In this document: positions 1-8,596 of the stretch, in pieces | Numbering within the stretch: position 1 is the first letter of the stretch | Layout: every line of letters starts with the position of its first letter | DNA from: Bacteroidota bacterium | Lineage (GTDB): Bacteria > Bacteroidota > Bacteroidia > Bacteroidales > Bacteroidaceae | Assembly: GCA_023426145.1 (NCBI GenBank) | Contig: JAFABG010000011.1 | Location: forward strand, 14,189-78,188 | Direction of reading: 5' to 3' | Length of the DNA: 64,000 bases | Program-made: the position numbers and the translations under genes | Notes under the pieces: model-generated | The model's database searches: none | What the model saw: the letters and a program-made list of their open reading frames with translations, nothing else | What the model was told of the DNA's origin: nothing

Positions 1-525
1 CCTTTGCGTTTAGTGTCTGCAGAAGGACCTAATACACTGTTGAGTACCAATATGGTAGCACCTTCTTTCCTGACCGTTACCGTGACGGAGGACAATGTAA
101 ATCATGAGGCTACTGAAGCCGACATTACAGGTACATTAGTAGCAGATCAGGCGGGATGGAGCGTTAATGTGTTAAGTGGTAGCGGATCAAACCTCGACAG
201 ATGGTTCGATGGAAATCCGCAATCTACAGCTTCTATTTCCGATTGGTCGAATTATAAGGCATCTTTTACTGTGGATATGGGGAAATCTTACACCTTTGGT
301 GCTATCGTGGCATACAGGGGTACTTCTTGGGGAGAATATAATTCCATCAGTGCCGGAACAAAGATCAGCACCAGCGATGACGGTACGAACTTCAAGAGTG
401 CTGGAGAAGTGACCGGCAGTTCTAAATTCATCGTATTTTATGCACCGTTGACTGCACGTTATATTCGTGTGGAAACAACCTCTTATTCTGTGAACTGTGG
501 TGTATTTAATGTTTATGCAAAATAA
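1..525 (+). CDS. C-terminal part of a DUF1735/F5-8 type C domain lipoprotein (5' end outside window)
   Basis: The frame is open from the first base, so the gene starts upstream of the window; the TTG at position 4 is not a plausible start. The first ~20 visible residues (PLRLVSAEGPNTLLSTN) resemble the end of a DUF1735-type adhesin-like domain. The remaining ~150 residues have the look of a discoidin (F5/8 type C) carbohydrate-binding domain: a long beta-rich stretch with WFDGNPQST, a central FTVDMGK strand and the closing ARYIRVETT strand. Such proteins are surface lipoproteins of Bacteroides glycan loci that bind carbohydrate beside SusC/SusD. The stop is 11 bp before the next lipoprotein gene, so the two are probably co-transcribed. 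The N-terminal lipobox cannot be seen. Confidence 0.8.
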   Translation, partial: PLRLVSAEGPNTLLSTNMVAPSFLTVTVTEDNVNHEATEADITGTLVADQAGWSVNVLSGSGSNLDRWFDGNPQSTASISDWSNYKASFTVDMGKSYTFGAIVAYRGTSWGEYNSISAGTKISTSDDGTNFKSAGEVTGSSKFIVFYAPLTARYIRVETTSYSVNCGVFNVYAK

Positions 526-536
526 TAATTAAGACT

Positions 537-1751
537 ATGAAGAAATATACACTTTTATCTTTATTGGCTTTGTTGCTCTGTGTTTCAGGTTGCAAGACCG
601 AACCGGATTACAGTGATGCTGTATATATGACCGGTACACTGACTTCGTCGAACGTGAAATTCCTGGTAGATGGACAGTCCACTTTAGGATTGACCGTGAC
701 TTCCACCGATAAAGCAGAAGCCGATGTGACGGTAGGCGTACAGGTAGCTCCTCAATTACTGGAATCTTTCAATGCCTCTACCGGACGCAACTGCCAAATG
801 CCACCCGAAGGCAGTTATAGTTTTGAAGCAGGTGATGTGATTATTCCTGCCGGATCAAACCAGTCTACACAAATCAAGGTAACTGCTGATGCAGATAAAT
901 TGCAGGAAGGTGTTTCCTACTGCCTTCCCGTATCTATCACTTCCGTATCGAACAGTGATCTGAAGGTGATGGAAAGTTCCCGTACGGCTTATGTTATGCT
1001 CACTAAAGTGATTGAAATCAAAGCTGCTTACCTGGCACGTCGGGGATATTTCAATATTCCTTCGTTCGGCGATCAGGAAAAAAGTCCGGTGAAAGCACTC
1101 GGACAGATGACATTAGAAATGAAGGTGCTTCCTGTATCCTTCCCTGTCGGTTCTGAAAGAAGTGCTAATGGTATCAGCTCATTGTGCGGATGCGAAGAAA
1201 ACTTCCTCTTCCGTTTTGGTGACGGTGCCGGTAATCCTGTGAATAAATTGCAGTTCGTGAAAGGCTCTATCGGTTCGGCTTCACATCCCGACAAGAAAGA
1301 CCATTATGAATCGTGGGTAGAGAAAGAGTTTCCTACAGGGCATTGGTTGCACTTTGCTGCCGTATATGACGGTCAGTATTTACGTCTTTATTTGGATGGT
1401 GAGCAGATTCACTTCGTAGAAACTAAGAATGGCGGAACCATTAACTTGAGTATGGCTTATGATGGTCATACTTGGAATGACGCGTTCTCCATCGGTCGTT
1501 CAGCCGGTAATGCTCGTTTCTTTGATGGTTACATTAGCGAATGTCGTGTGTGGAACGTAGCGCGTACATCCGCACAGATTGAAGATGGCGTTTGTTATGT
1601 AGACCCAACCAGTGAAGGACTCGTAGCCTACTGGCGTTTTGACGGTGAAACGCAGGATGATGGTTCGGTGCTTGATATGACAGGTCATGGCCATAATGCA
1701 GTGCCCGGTGGAGTTATCACCTACGTAGACAACCAGAAATGTCCGTTCTAA
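537..1751 (+). CDS. Surface lipoprotein with DUF1735 and LamG/concanavalin-like domains
   Basis: A 404-residue protein with a lipoprotein signal peptide (lipobox VSGC, Cys19). Residues ~25-155 look like a DUF1735 (BT_3987-type) beta-sandwich. Residues ~185-400 form a LamG/concanavalin-like jelly roll, recognisable from ALGQMTLEMKVLP, HWLHFAAVYDGQYLRLYLDGE, SIGRSAGNARFFDGYISECRVWN and GLVAYWRFD. This type of protein is exported to the outer surface and binds glycans for a neighbouring Sus-type system; no catalytic residues of a glycosidase are evident. It follows the F5/8 lipoprotein by 11 bp and precedes a GH3 enzyme by 126 bp that hold a probable terminator. Substrate unknown. Confidence 0.85.
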   Translation: MKKYTLLSLLALLLCVSGCKTEPDYSDAVYMTGTLTSSNVKFLVDGQSTLGLTVTSTDKAEADVTVGVQVAPQLLESFNASTGRNCQMPPEGSYSFEAGDVIIPAGSNQSTQIKVTADADKLQEGVSYCLPVSITSVSNSDLKVMESSRTAYVMLTKVIEIKAAYLARRGYFNIPSFGDQEKSPVKALGQMTLEMKVLPVSFPVGSERSANGISSLCGCEENFLFRFGDGAGNPVNKLQFVKGSIGSASHPDKKDHYESWVEKEFPTGHWLHFAAVYDGQYLRLYLDGEQIHFVETKNGGTINLSMAYDGHTWNDAFSIGRSAGNARFFDGYISECRVWNVARTSAQIEDGVCYVDPTSEGLVAYWRFDGETQDDGSVLDMTGHGHNAVPGGVITYVDNQKCPF

Positions 1752-1785
1752 AAGAGGTAAAATAGAGGTTGTTCTTTAGTATGAT

Positions 1786-1848
1786 GAGGTCTGCTGTCGA
1801 ATCGGTTTTGCGCAAAGCATTACGGGGAGATGGCAGACTTCTCTTTTT
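1786..1848 (+). terminator. Probable rho-independent terminator after the lipoprotein pair
   Basis: An interrupted inverted repeat pairs GAGGTCTGC with GCAGACTTCTC across a loop of about 36 bases and is followed by TTTTT at 1844-1848. It lies between the LamG lipoprotein stop and the GH3 start, so it may end or attenuate transcription of the upstream lipoprotein genes. Confidence 0.5.
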
Positions 1849-1877
1849 AATATCTTATTCGTTTATAAAAAATAGTT

Positions 1878-4256
1878 ATGCTAAATAAAATTTGTAAATC
1901 ACTACTGTTTACGGCTATGATGACAGGAGTTGCTTATTCCTTTGCACAGCAACTTCCGGCAGTAACCTATAAAAATCCGACTTTGCCGGTAGAAACAAGA
2001 GTAGCCGACTTACTATCCCGTATGACGTTAGAAGAAAAAGTCGGCCAGCTCCTTTGTCCTTTAGGGTGGGAGATGTATGAAATCAAAAGAAACGATGTTT
2101 TTCCTTCTGATAAATTCAAGCAACTCATAAAAGACAGAAAGGCCGGTATGCTTTGGGCAACCTATCGCGCCGACCCGTGGACAAAGAAAACATTGTCAAC
2201 CGGACTGAATCCCGCCTTGGCTGCAAAGGCCGGAAATGCCTTGCAAAGGTACGTAATAGAGAATACCCGTTTGGGAATCCCCTTATTCCTTGCCGAAGAA
2301 GCACCGCACGGTCACATGGCAATTGGTGCAACCGTTTTTCCAACCGGAATCGGAATGGCTGCTACCTGGTCGCCCCAACTCATCCGTGAAGTAGGAAAAG
2401 CAATCGGCAAAGAGATACGTTTGCAGGGCGGACATATCAGCTATGGACCTGTGCTCGATTTGGCTCGTGATCCGCGTTGGTCTCGTGTAGAAGAAACCTT
2501 TGGTGAAGATCCGGTATTGACAGGAAAAATAGGAGAGGCGATGGTGAAAGGACTGGGTAGTGGCGATTTGTCGCATCCATACAGTACCATAGCAACACTT
2601 AAGCACTTTCTTGCTTACGGTATTTCGGAAAGTGGTCAGAATGGGAACCCCTCTTTTGCCGGTATGCGTGAACTACATGAAAATTTTCTTCCTCCCTTTC
2701 AACTAGCCATTCATGCCGGAGCTTTATCAGTAATGACGGCTTATAATTCTATGGATGGTATTCCATGTACAGCTAATCGTGCCTTATTAACTGATCTTTT
2801 ACGGAATGATTGGAAGTTCAGAGGCCTAGTTGTCTCTGATTTATACAGCATAGAAGGCCTTCATCAAACCCATTCTGTGGCATCCACCATGGAAGAAGCT
2901 GCTGTTCTCGCTTTATCGGCCGGAGTAGATGTTGACTTAGGAGGTGATGCTTATATGAATCTAATACAGGCAGTACAAACCGGTCGTATTGAGCAAACTG
3001 TTCTCGATGTTGCTGTGGCTCGTGTGCTTCAGTTAAAATTTGAAATGGGCTTATTTGAGCAGCCTTATGTAGATCCAGAAAAAGCGAATAAAGAAGTTCG
3101 TAATGATGAGAATGTGGCCTTAGCCCGTCAAGTCGCTCAGGCTTCAATCACGCTGTTGAAGAATAAGCATTCCTTGCTTCCTTTGCGTAAAGATGTGAAG
3201 GTTGCGGTAATTGGACCTAATGCTGATAACCGGTATAATATGCTTGGAGATTATACCGCTCCGCAAGCGGATGAAAACATTAAGACTGTTTTGAACGGTA
3301 TCCAATCAAAACTGGCTTCGTCGCAAGTGGAATATGTAAAAGGATGTGCTATCCGTGATACGAGTTCATATACTATTTCCCAAGCGGTTGCTGCTGCTCA
3401 GCGTTCGGATGTTGTGATAGCAGTGATGGGTGGTTCTAGTGCGCGTGATTTTAAAACGACTTATAAAGCAACAGGAGCAGCCGTAGCGGATAATCAGTTG
3501 CTGAGCGATATGGAGTGTGGTGAAGGATTCGATCGGGCATCGCTTACTTTATTAGGGAAACAACAAGCCTTGCTTGAAGCTTTAAAAGCTACCGGGAAGC
3601 CCCTAGTCGTTATCTATATCGAAGGGCGTCCCTTAAATAAGAATTGGTCGGCTGAAAACGCAGATGCTTTGTTAACTGCTTATTATCCAGGTCAAGAAGG
3701 AGGACTTGCCATTGCCGACGTGTTATTTGGGGATTATAATCCTGCAGGACGATTACCTATTTCAGTGCCTCGTTCAGTGGGTCAAATCCCAGTATATTAT
3801 AATAAGAAAGTCCCCCAGTCTCATGATTATGTGGAAATGTCTGTATCTCCTTTATATGCTTTTGGGTATGGATTGAGCTACACAACATTCGACTACTCCA
3901 ATTTGCAAGTTAAGGCTTTATCAGCCGATTCGTTTGAAGTCTCTTGTCGAGTAAAGAATACAGGTGATTATGATGGGGAGGAAGTCGTGCAACTCTATTT
4001 AAGAGACGAGTATGCCTCTGTGGTTCAACCCATCAAACAGCTAAAACATTTTCAACGCTTCTTCGTGAAGCGGGGAGAGACTAAAACGGTTACATTTGTG
4101 TTGACTCCTGCTGATTTTAGCCTTGTAGATAGCGAAATGAAAACAGTTGTTGAGGCGGGATGGTTTGATCTTTTTATTGGAAGTGCATCGAATGATATAA
4201 GATTGAAAACAAGAATTGAACTGAAAGAGAATAAAGGAACAAGGTGGGGTGAATAG
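1878..4256 (+). CDS. Glycoside hydrolase family 3 beta-glucosidase/xylosidase-type enzyme
   Basis: A 792-residue secreted glycosidase with a signal peptide (residues 1-23, ending YSFA). The GH3 N-terminal TIM barrel runs to about residue 380, followed by the alpha/beta C-terminal domain and a fibronectin III-like tail (~690-780). Family landmarks visible are LLSRMTLEEKVGQL, the LDLARDPRWSRVEETFGEDP block, and the nucleophile motif VVSDLYSIEGL, where the Asp is residue 321. GLSYTTFDYS marks entry to the FnIII domain. GH3 enzymes of this architecture are periplasmic exo-beta-glycosidases; beta-glucosidase or beta-xylosidase is likely but the sugar cannot be told from sequence. It closes the glycan locus begun upstream and ends at a strong bidirectional hairpin. 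Confidence 0.92.
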   Translation: MLNKICKSLLFTAMMTGVAYSFAQQLPAVTYKNPTLPVETRVADLLSRMTLEEKVGQLLCPLGWEMYEIKRNDVFPSDKFKQLIKDRKAGMLWATYRADPWTKKTLSTGLNPALAAKAGNALQRYVIENTRLGIPLFLAEEAPHGHMAIGATVFPTGIGMAATWSPQLIREVGKAIGKEIRLQGGHISYGPVLDLARDPRWSRVEETFGEDPVLTGKIGEAMVKGLGSGDLSHPYSTIATLKHFLAYGISESGQNGNPSFAGMRELHENFLPPFQLAIHAGALSVMTAYNSMDGIPCTANRALLTDLLRNDWKFRGLVVSDLYSIEGLHQTHSVASTMEEAAVLALSAGVDVDLGGDAYMNLIQAVQTGRIEQTVLDVAVARVLQLKFEMGLFEQPYVDPEKANKEVRNDENVALARQVAQASITLLKNKHSLLPLRKDVKVAVIGPNADNRYNMLGDYTAPQADENIKTVLNGIQSKLASSQVEYVKGCAIRDTSSYTISQAVAAAQRSDVVIAVMGGSSARDFKTTYKATGAAVADNQLLSDMECGEGFDRASLTLLGKQQALLEALKATGKPLVVIYIEGRPLNKNWSAENADALLTAYYPGQEGGLAIADVLFGDYNPAGRLPISVPRSVGQIPVYYNKKVPQSHDYVEMSVSPLYAFGYGLSYTTFDYSNLQVKALSADSFEVSCRVKNTGDYDGEEVVQLYLRDEYASVVQPIKQLKHFQRFFVKRGETKTVTFVLTPADFSLVDSEMKTVVEAGWFDLFIGSASNDIRLKTRIELKENKGTRWGE

Positions 4257-4266
4257 AATCCGATAA

Positions 4267-4302
4267 AAAGCCAAGCTCATAGATACTCTAGGGCTTGGCT
4301 TT
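4267..4302. terminator. Bidirectional terminator between GH3 and acyl-CoA ligase genes
   Basis: A perfect 10-bp stem, AAAGCCAAGC paired with GCTTGGCTTT, has a 16-base loop and A/T-rich flanks on both sides. It sits between two convergent genes and so can serve both strands. Confidence 0.75.
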
Positions 4303-4317
4303 AGTCGGTATATTCAT

Positions 4318-5973
4318 TTATTTTTCGTCGTTTTTACGAATCTCTACCCGACGAATCTTTCCACTGATGGTTTTGGGTAGTTCGTCTACAAATTCGATCA
4401 CACGTGGATATTTATAAGGAGCAGTCACTTTCTTTACGTGATTTTGGAGTTCCTTAATCAACTCTTCTCCCGCACGATCCTTATAATTCTTAGACAAAAC
4501 GATAGTTGCTTTCACTACTTGTCCGCGAATCTCATCCGGAACACCGGTTATTGCGCATTCAACTACTGCTGGATGTGTCATTAAGGCACTTTCTACTTCG
4601 AATGGGCCGATTCGGTAGCCGGAACTTTTGATCACATCGTCTGCACGACCGACAAACCATAAATAACCGTCTTCATCTTTCCAAGCTACATCACCCGTAT
4701 AGTAAATTCCATCGTGCCATGCTTCATGCGTTCTCTCTGCATCGCGATAGTACTCTTTGAATAATCCCAGCGGTTTACCTTTGCTTGTACGAATCACAAT
4801 CTGTCCTTGTTCGCCAGCTTCTACAGAACGGCCTTCTGCATCAATTAGATCGACATCATATTGGGGATTAGGTAAGCCCATGCTGCCTGGTTTAGGCTCC
4901 ATCCAAGGCATAGTGGCTACGGTCAACGTGGTTTCAGTTTGACCGAACCCTTCCATAAGCTTGATTCCTGTTAATTTTTTGAAGGTCTCAAACACCGCCG
5001 GATTTAATGCTTCTCCTGCAATGGTGCAATATTTCAGTGACGATAAGTCGTATTTGGTGAGATCTTCGTGAATAAGGAAACGGAAGATTGTTGGAGGCGC
5101 GCAAAGTGAAGTCACGTGATAATCATGAATCTTTTGTAGAATATCTCCCGGTGTAAACTTCTCATGGTCATAAACAAATATGTTTGCTCCGGCAATCCAT
5201 TGTCCATACAGTTTTCCCCATACCGCTTTTCCCCAACCGGTGTCAGCTATGGTTAGATGTAAACTATTGTCGTCGAGATTGTGCCAGAGACTACCGGTAA
5301 CAATGTGCCCCAACGGATAAGTAAAGTCGTGTGCCACCATTTTAGGTTCACCGGTAGTGCCGGAAGTAAAATACATCAGCGAGATATCATCGTTGGTGTT
5401 CGCGTGGCGAGGGCGTACAAAGGTGTCTGCATGTTCAATTCCATAATGAAAATCCTCAAACCCTTCTACCATTTCCGGACCTACACTCACAACTTTTTCA
5501 ACACTTGGACAATCAGGTAAAGACTCTTTGATATGCTGTAAAATCACACTTTCACCGGCAGCAACAATCATTTTGATATCTGCTGCGTTGCAGCGATAAA
5601 CAATGTCTTTTTTGGTTAGTAGGTGTGTAGCAGGAATCACAGTTGCTCCAAGCTTGTGCAAGGCGATGGTACTGTACCAAAATTCATAGCGACGCTTAAG
5701 AATGAGCATCACCATATCTCCTCGGCCAATACCTAAACTTTGAAAATAGGAAGCAGTCTGATCAGTGTAGTGCTTCATCTCGGCAAATGTAAACTGACGG
5801 CTATCTCCTTTGTCATTGGTCCATAATAGCGCTTTTTTATTTGGTTGTTCGGTAGCCCAAACATCTACTACATCGTAGCCGAAATTGAAGTTTTCCGGTA
5901 CATTTATTTTCAAATTATTGATAAAATCCTCTTGCGAGGTAAAACTAGTTTGTGCTAAAAAATTCTCTACCAT
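4318..5973 (-). CDS. AMP-forming acyl-CoA ligase (acetyl-CoA synthetase-like, medium-chain type)
   Basis: A 551-residue member of the ANL adenylating superfamily that would activate a carboxylic acid with ATP and form a CoA thioester. The P-loop A3 motif YFTSGTTGEPKMV is at residues 201-213. The A5 motif appears as EGFGQTETT and the A7/A8 hinge as YTGDVAWKDEDGYLWFVGRADDVIKSSGYRIGPFEVE. The acyl-adenylation lysine is K539 in TISGKIRR. Length and motifs fit the acetyl-/medium-chain acyl-CoA synthetase group rather than the ~650-residue Acs. It starts 7 bp after the XRE-cupin regulator, so both are probably one transcript. The acid used is unknown. The gene ends at the shared terminator. Confidence 0.9.
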   Translation of the reverse strand: MVENFLAQTSFTSQEDFINNLKINVPENFNFGYDVVDVWATEQPNKKALLWTNDKGDSRQFTFAEMKHYTDQTASYFQSLGIGRGDMVMLILKRRYEFWYSTIALHKLGATVIPATHLLTKKDIVYRCNAADIKMIVAAGESVILQHIKESLPDCPSVEKVVSVGPEMVEGFEDFHYGIEHADTFVRPRHANTNDDISLMYFTSGTTGEPKMVAHDFTYPLGHIVTGSLWHNLDDNSLHLTIADTGWGKAVWGKLYGQWIAGANIFVYDHEKFTPGDILQKIHDYHVTSLCAPPTIFRFLIHEDLTKYDLSSLKYCTIAGEALNPAVFETFKKLTGIKLMEGFGQTETTLTVATMPWMEPKPGSMGLPNPQYDVDLIDAEGRSVEAGEQGQIVIRTSKGKPLGLFKEYYRDAERTHEAWHDGIYYTGDVAWKDEDGYLWFVGRADDVIKSSGYRIGPFEVESALMTHPAVVECAITGVPDEIRGQVVKATIVLSKNYKDRAGEELIKELQNHVKKVTAPYKYPRVIEFVDELPKTISGKIRRVEIRKNDEK

Positions 5974-5980
5974 AATAGGA

Positions 5981-6535
5981 TTACATAATCACAGCTAGAA
6001 AACGAACGGTTTTGCCGTCGAGCGCTTTCATGCTATGTGGAAGTTTAGAATTGAAATAAATACTATCACCTTTCGCTAGGACAATCTCCCGGCCTTCAAT
6101 GTCCATGAGCATACGCCCTTCGAGGACCAAATTGAATTCTTGACCGTAGTGACTATTGCAGTTGTGCTTTTCATCGTCCTCTTTCGGTTCTACGGTAACG
6201 ATAAACGGATCAGCGCTGCGATTCATGAATCCGGAGGCTAGCGATTGATATTTGTAAGCTTTAGTTCGTTCAATACTCACTCCTTTGCCGGCTCTCGTTA
6301 CAAAGTAACTGTTCATTTTGGGTTCTTCGCCAAACATTAGGGCATCTAGAGCGATGTCATAGGTGCGTGCTATTTTTTGTATCATACTTATCGATATATC
6401 GTATTCTCCAGTCTCAGCACGCCGATAGTCTTCGGCAGATATGTCACAGTCGCGAGCAATGTCTTCAGGCGTTAATTCCAATACGTCACGTAATCCACGA
6501 AGGCGTTCTGCGATTTGTTTAATTTGGTCATTCAT
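5981..6535 (-). CDS. XRE-family transcriptional regulator with C-terminal cupin domain
   Basis: 184 residues: a helix-turn-helix XRE domain at ~9-66 (LRGLRDVLELTPEDIARDCDISAEDYRRAETGEYDIS) and a cupin_2 beta-barrel at ~105-183 (GQEFNLVLEGRMLMDIEGREIVLAKGDSIYFNSKLPHSMKAL). This architecture (PuuR/SutR-like) senses a small molecule in the cupin pocket and binds DNA through the XRE part. The direct link to the downstream acyl-CoA ligase (7-bp gap) suggests that the two act on the same organic acid or that this protein controls the ligase. It lies 17 bp after proC, probably on the same transcript. The effector cannot be inferred. Confidence 0.88.
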   Translation of the reverse strand: MNDQIKQIAERLRGLRDVLELTPEDIARDCDISAEDYRRAETGEYDISISMIQKIARTYDIALDALMFGEEPKMNSYFVTRAGKGVSIERTKAYKYQSLASGFMNRSADPFIVTVEPKEDDEKHNCNSHYGQEFNLVLEGRMLMDIEGREIVLAKGDSIYFNSKLPHSMKALDGKTVRFLAVIM

Positions 6536-6552
6536 ATCGTTTGAATTTTAAG

Positions 6553-7326
6553 TTATTTTGAAGCTTTCATAGCTTTGATGATAGCTGATGTGAAACCGTT
6601 ATGTTCCAGTTCATTGAGACCTTTAATCGTAATCCCTCCCGGGGTGGTCACTTTGTCAATCTCTACACTTGGGTGAGTGTCATTATTAAGAATTAAGGCA
6701 GCAGCTCCTTTTACTGATTGAGCAACCATTTCCATGGCGTCCTTGGGGCGTATCCCCATTTCTACTCCTGCTTGCATGGCCGCTTGAATATATTTTAAGA
6801 CGTAAGCAATGCCGCATGAAGTCAGTGCAGTTGTTGCTGCGATTTTATCTTCGGGAACAAGCATTGATAGCCCCATCTCATTAAATAGATGAAGCAAGAA
6901 CTGGTCTTGTTCCTCACTCGTGTTACGAGCAGCAATGAGGGTCATGCTTTCCAATTCACTGATTGCAGTGTTAGGGATAAGTCGGTACATGGGCATTTCA
7001 GGGGTTGCAACAAACTGTGCTAATTCCTCAAATTTAATACCAGCAGCTACAGAAACGAGTGTCTGGGTGTTTTTGAGTTTTAATTCTTGTGCCACAGATC
7101 CTATAAACCAGGGTTTTACGGCTAAGATAACGATGTCTGCATTTTCTGCAGCTTCTGTATTATTATGAGTTGTCGTGATTGCTGGATGTTCTTCTTTGAG
7201 TTTTTCCAATTTTCCAGCACTAGGGTTAGATACCGTGATGTCTGAAGAGTGGATCAGACTTCCTTTAGCTAGTCCGCGAGCTATGGCTCCTCCCATATTT
7301 CCCGCGCCGATAATAGCTATTTTCAT
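6553..7326 (-). CDS. proC: Pyrroline-5-carboxylate reductase
   Basis: A 257-residue P5C reductase, the last step of proline synthesis (P5C + NAD(P)H to L-proline). The N-terminal Rossmann motif is IIGAGNMGGAIARGL. The conserved C-terminal block TALTSCGIAYVLKYIQAAMQAGVEMGI and the family signature region PSVEIDKVTTPGGITIKGLNELE are intact. The length is usual for ProC. It stands directly behind the arginine genes but is separated from argD by a hairpin terminator and has its own promoter-like -7 element at 7359-7366, so it may be expressed independently. It is the first gene of a probable three-gene transcript with the XRE-cupin and ligase genes. Confidence 0.93.
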   Translation of the reverse strand: MKIAIIGAGNMGGAIARGLAKGSLIHSSDITVSNPSAGKLEKLKEEHPAITTTHNNTEAAENADIVILAVKPWFIGSVAQELKLKNTQTLVSVAAGIKFEELAQFVATPEMPMYRLIPNTAISELESMTLIAARNTSEEQDQFLLHLFNEMGLSMLVPEDKIAATTALTSCGIAYVLKYIQAAMQAGVEMGIRPKDAMEMVAQSVKGAAALILNNDTHPSVEIDKVTTPGGITIKGLNELEHNGFTSAIIKAMKASK

Positions 7327-7358
7327 AGGCGTTTGTTCTTTTTTTAAGTAGTAACAGA

Positions 7359-7366
7359 CAAAGGTA
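7359..7366 (-). promoter_or_regulatory. Candidate -7 promoter element for proC
   Basis: The minus strand reads TACCTTTG, an exact match to the Bacteroides -7 consensus TAnnTTTG, 33 bp upstream of the proC start. Its place after the argD terminator supports separate initiation. No convincing -33 TTG at the ideal spacing was identified. Confidence 0.5.
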
Positions 7367-7386
7367 ACGGTAAATTATGAATAAAC

Positions 7387-7432
7387 AAAAAGCAGCCGGA
7401 TAAGAATTTAGTTTCTATTCACGGCTGCTTTT
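7387..7432 (-). terminator. Terminator of the arginine operon after argD
   Basis: A stem pairs AAAAGCAGCCG with CGGCTGCTTTT across a loop of about 23 bases, with T/A tracts on both flanks. It lies 31 bp beyond the argD stop codon and before proC on the minus strand. Confidence 0.7.
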
Positions 7433-7462
7433 CTCCTTTGCTGTTATTAATCAAATGAGTAA

Positions 7463-8584
7463 TTATAAAACTTTTCTGAAGCGAGTTAAGAAATCTTCAG
7501 CTTCTTCTATGGTTAAGCATAAAGGAGGCAAGAGGCGTAACACATTGGCGCCACTTGCTCCTGTAAATACGTGTTCATCATAGATTAGGCGGCTGCGAAG
7601 CTCTTTAATCGGTTCATCGAATTCGAGTCCGATCATTAGTCCGCATCCGCGTACTTCTTTTATCTGTGGAAATTTCTTTAGTTCTTTTTTAAGGAAGTCG
7701 CCTACAATAGCGGCATTTTCAATGAGGTTTTCTTGTTCCATCACATCCATTACTGCAAGTGCAGCGGAGCAAGCTAGGTGGTTACCACCGAAAGTGGTGC
7801 CAAGTTGTCCGTAAACAGGTTTGAATATCGGGCTGATCAAAACGCCTGCCATTGGGAATCCATTCCCGATTCCTTTAGCCACCGTAATGATGTCTGGGCG
7901 AATATCGCTATGCTGGTGAGCAAAGAACTTACCGCTACGACCATATCCGCTCTGAATTTCATCAAGAATAAGTATTGTCCCGTTCTCGGTACAAGCTTTG
8001 CGAAGTTCTTGCATAAAGTCTGTTGTCGGAATCTGGATACCGCCTACACCTTGAATACCTTCAATAATAACCGCACAAGTCTCACCTTTAGCAAGTTCCT
8101 TTCTCATGGCCTCTATATCATTCAATGGTAAGTAGGTCACATGTCCATTGTTATTGATCGGTGCAATGATGGCTGGGTTTTGAGTCGCTTCAACTGCTAG
8201 TGAGGTACGTCCATGGAATGATTTGGCAAACGATACAATTTTCGTTCGTCCGTTATGAAAAGAGGCTAGCTTTAGTGCATTTTCATTGGCTTCTGCTCCG
8301 CTATTGATTAGAAATAACGAGTAATCTTCATAACCCGAGAGTTTGCCTAGGTGTTCAGCTACTTGTTGTTGTAATTTGTTGATCACAGAGTTTGAGTAGA
8401 ATCCAAGAGCTGCAACTTGTTGACTAATCATCTCCACATAGTGAGGATGTGCATGCCCTATAGAAATGACGGCATGACCACCGTAAAGATCCAGATACTC
8501 AGTGCCGTTTTCATCCCACACCTTGCAGCCTTTTCCTTTAACTATATTGATGTTATATAAGGGATATACTTCGAATAAATTCAT
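7463..8584 (-). CDS. argD: Acetylornithine/succinylornithine aminotransferase
   Basis: A 373-residue class III PLP aminotransferase of arginine synthesis. Visible motifs are NSGAEANENALKLA, the PLP-contacting LDEIQSGYGRSGKFF and the Schiff-base lysine K237 in TVAKGIGNGFPMAG. The length (373) is typical of ArgD. The gene lies 12 bp behind argC. In Bacteroides the arginine pathway is known to run through N-succinyl intermediates at the transcarbamylase step, so the physiological substrate may be the succinylated semialdehyde; sequence alone does not decide between acetyl and succinyl. It is the last gene of the argR-to-argD run. Confidence 0.93.
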   Translation of the reverse strand: MNLFEVYPLYNINIVKGKGCKVWDENGTEYLDLYGGHAVISIGHAHPHYVEMISQQVAALGFYSNSVINKLQQQVAEHLGKLSGYEDYSLFLINSGAEANENALKLASFHNGRTKIVSFAKSFHGRTSLAVEATQNPAIIAPINNNGHVTYLPLNDIEAMRKELAKGETCAVIIEGIQGVGGIQIPTTDFMQELRKACTENGTILILDEIQSGYGRSGKFFAHQHSDIRPDIITVAKGIGNGFPMAGVLISPIFKPVYGQLGTTFGGNHLACSAALAVMDVMEQENLIENAAIVGDFLKKELKKFPQIKEVRGCGLMIGLEFDEPIKELRSRLIYDEHVFTGASGANVLRLLPPLCLTIEEAEDFLTRFRKVL

Positions 8585-8596
8585 TTTATTTTGGTG

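Noticed and set aside
1073..1294. Open frames on the opposite strand of the large genes (for example inside the LamG lipoprotein)
   Set aside because: They lie fully inside well-supported genes, lack domain similarity and have no promoter; they are reading-frame shadows.
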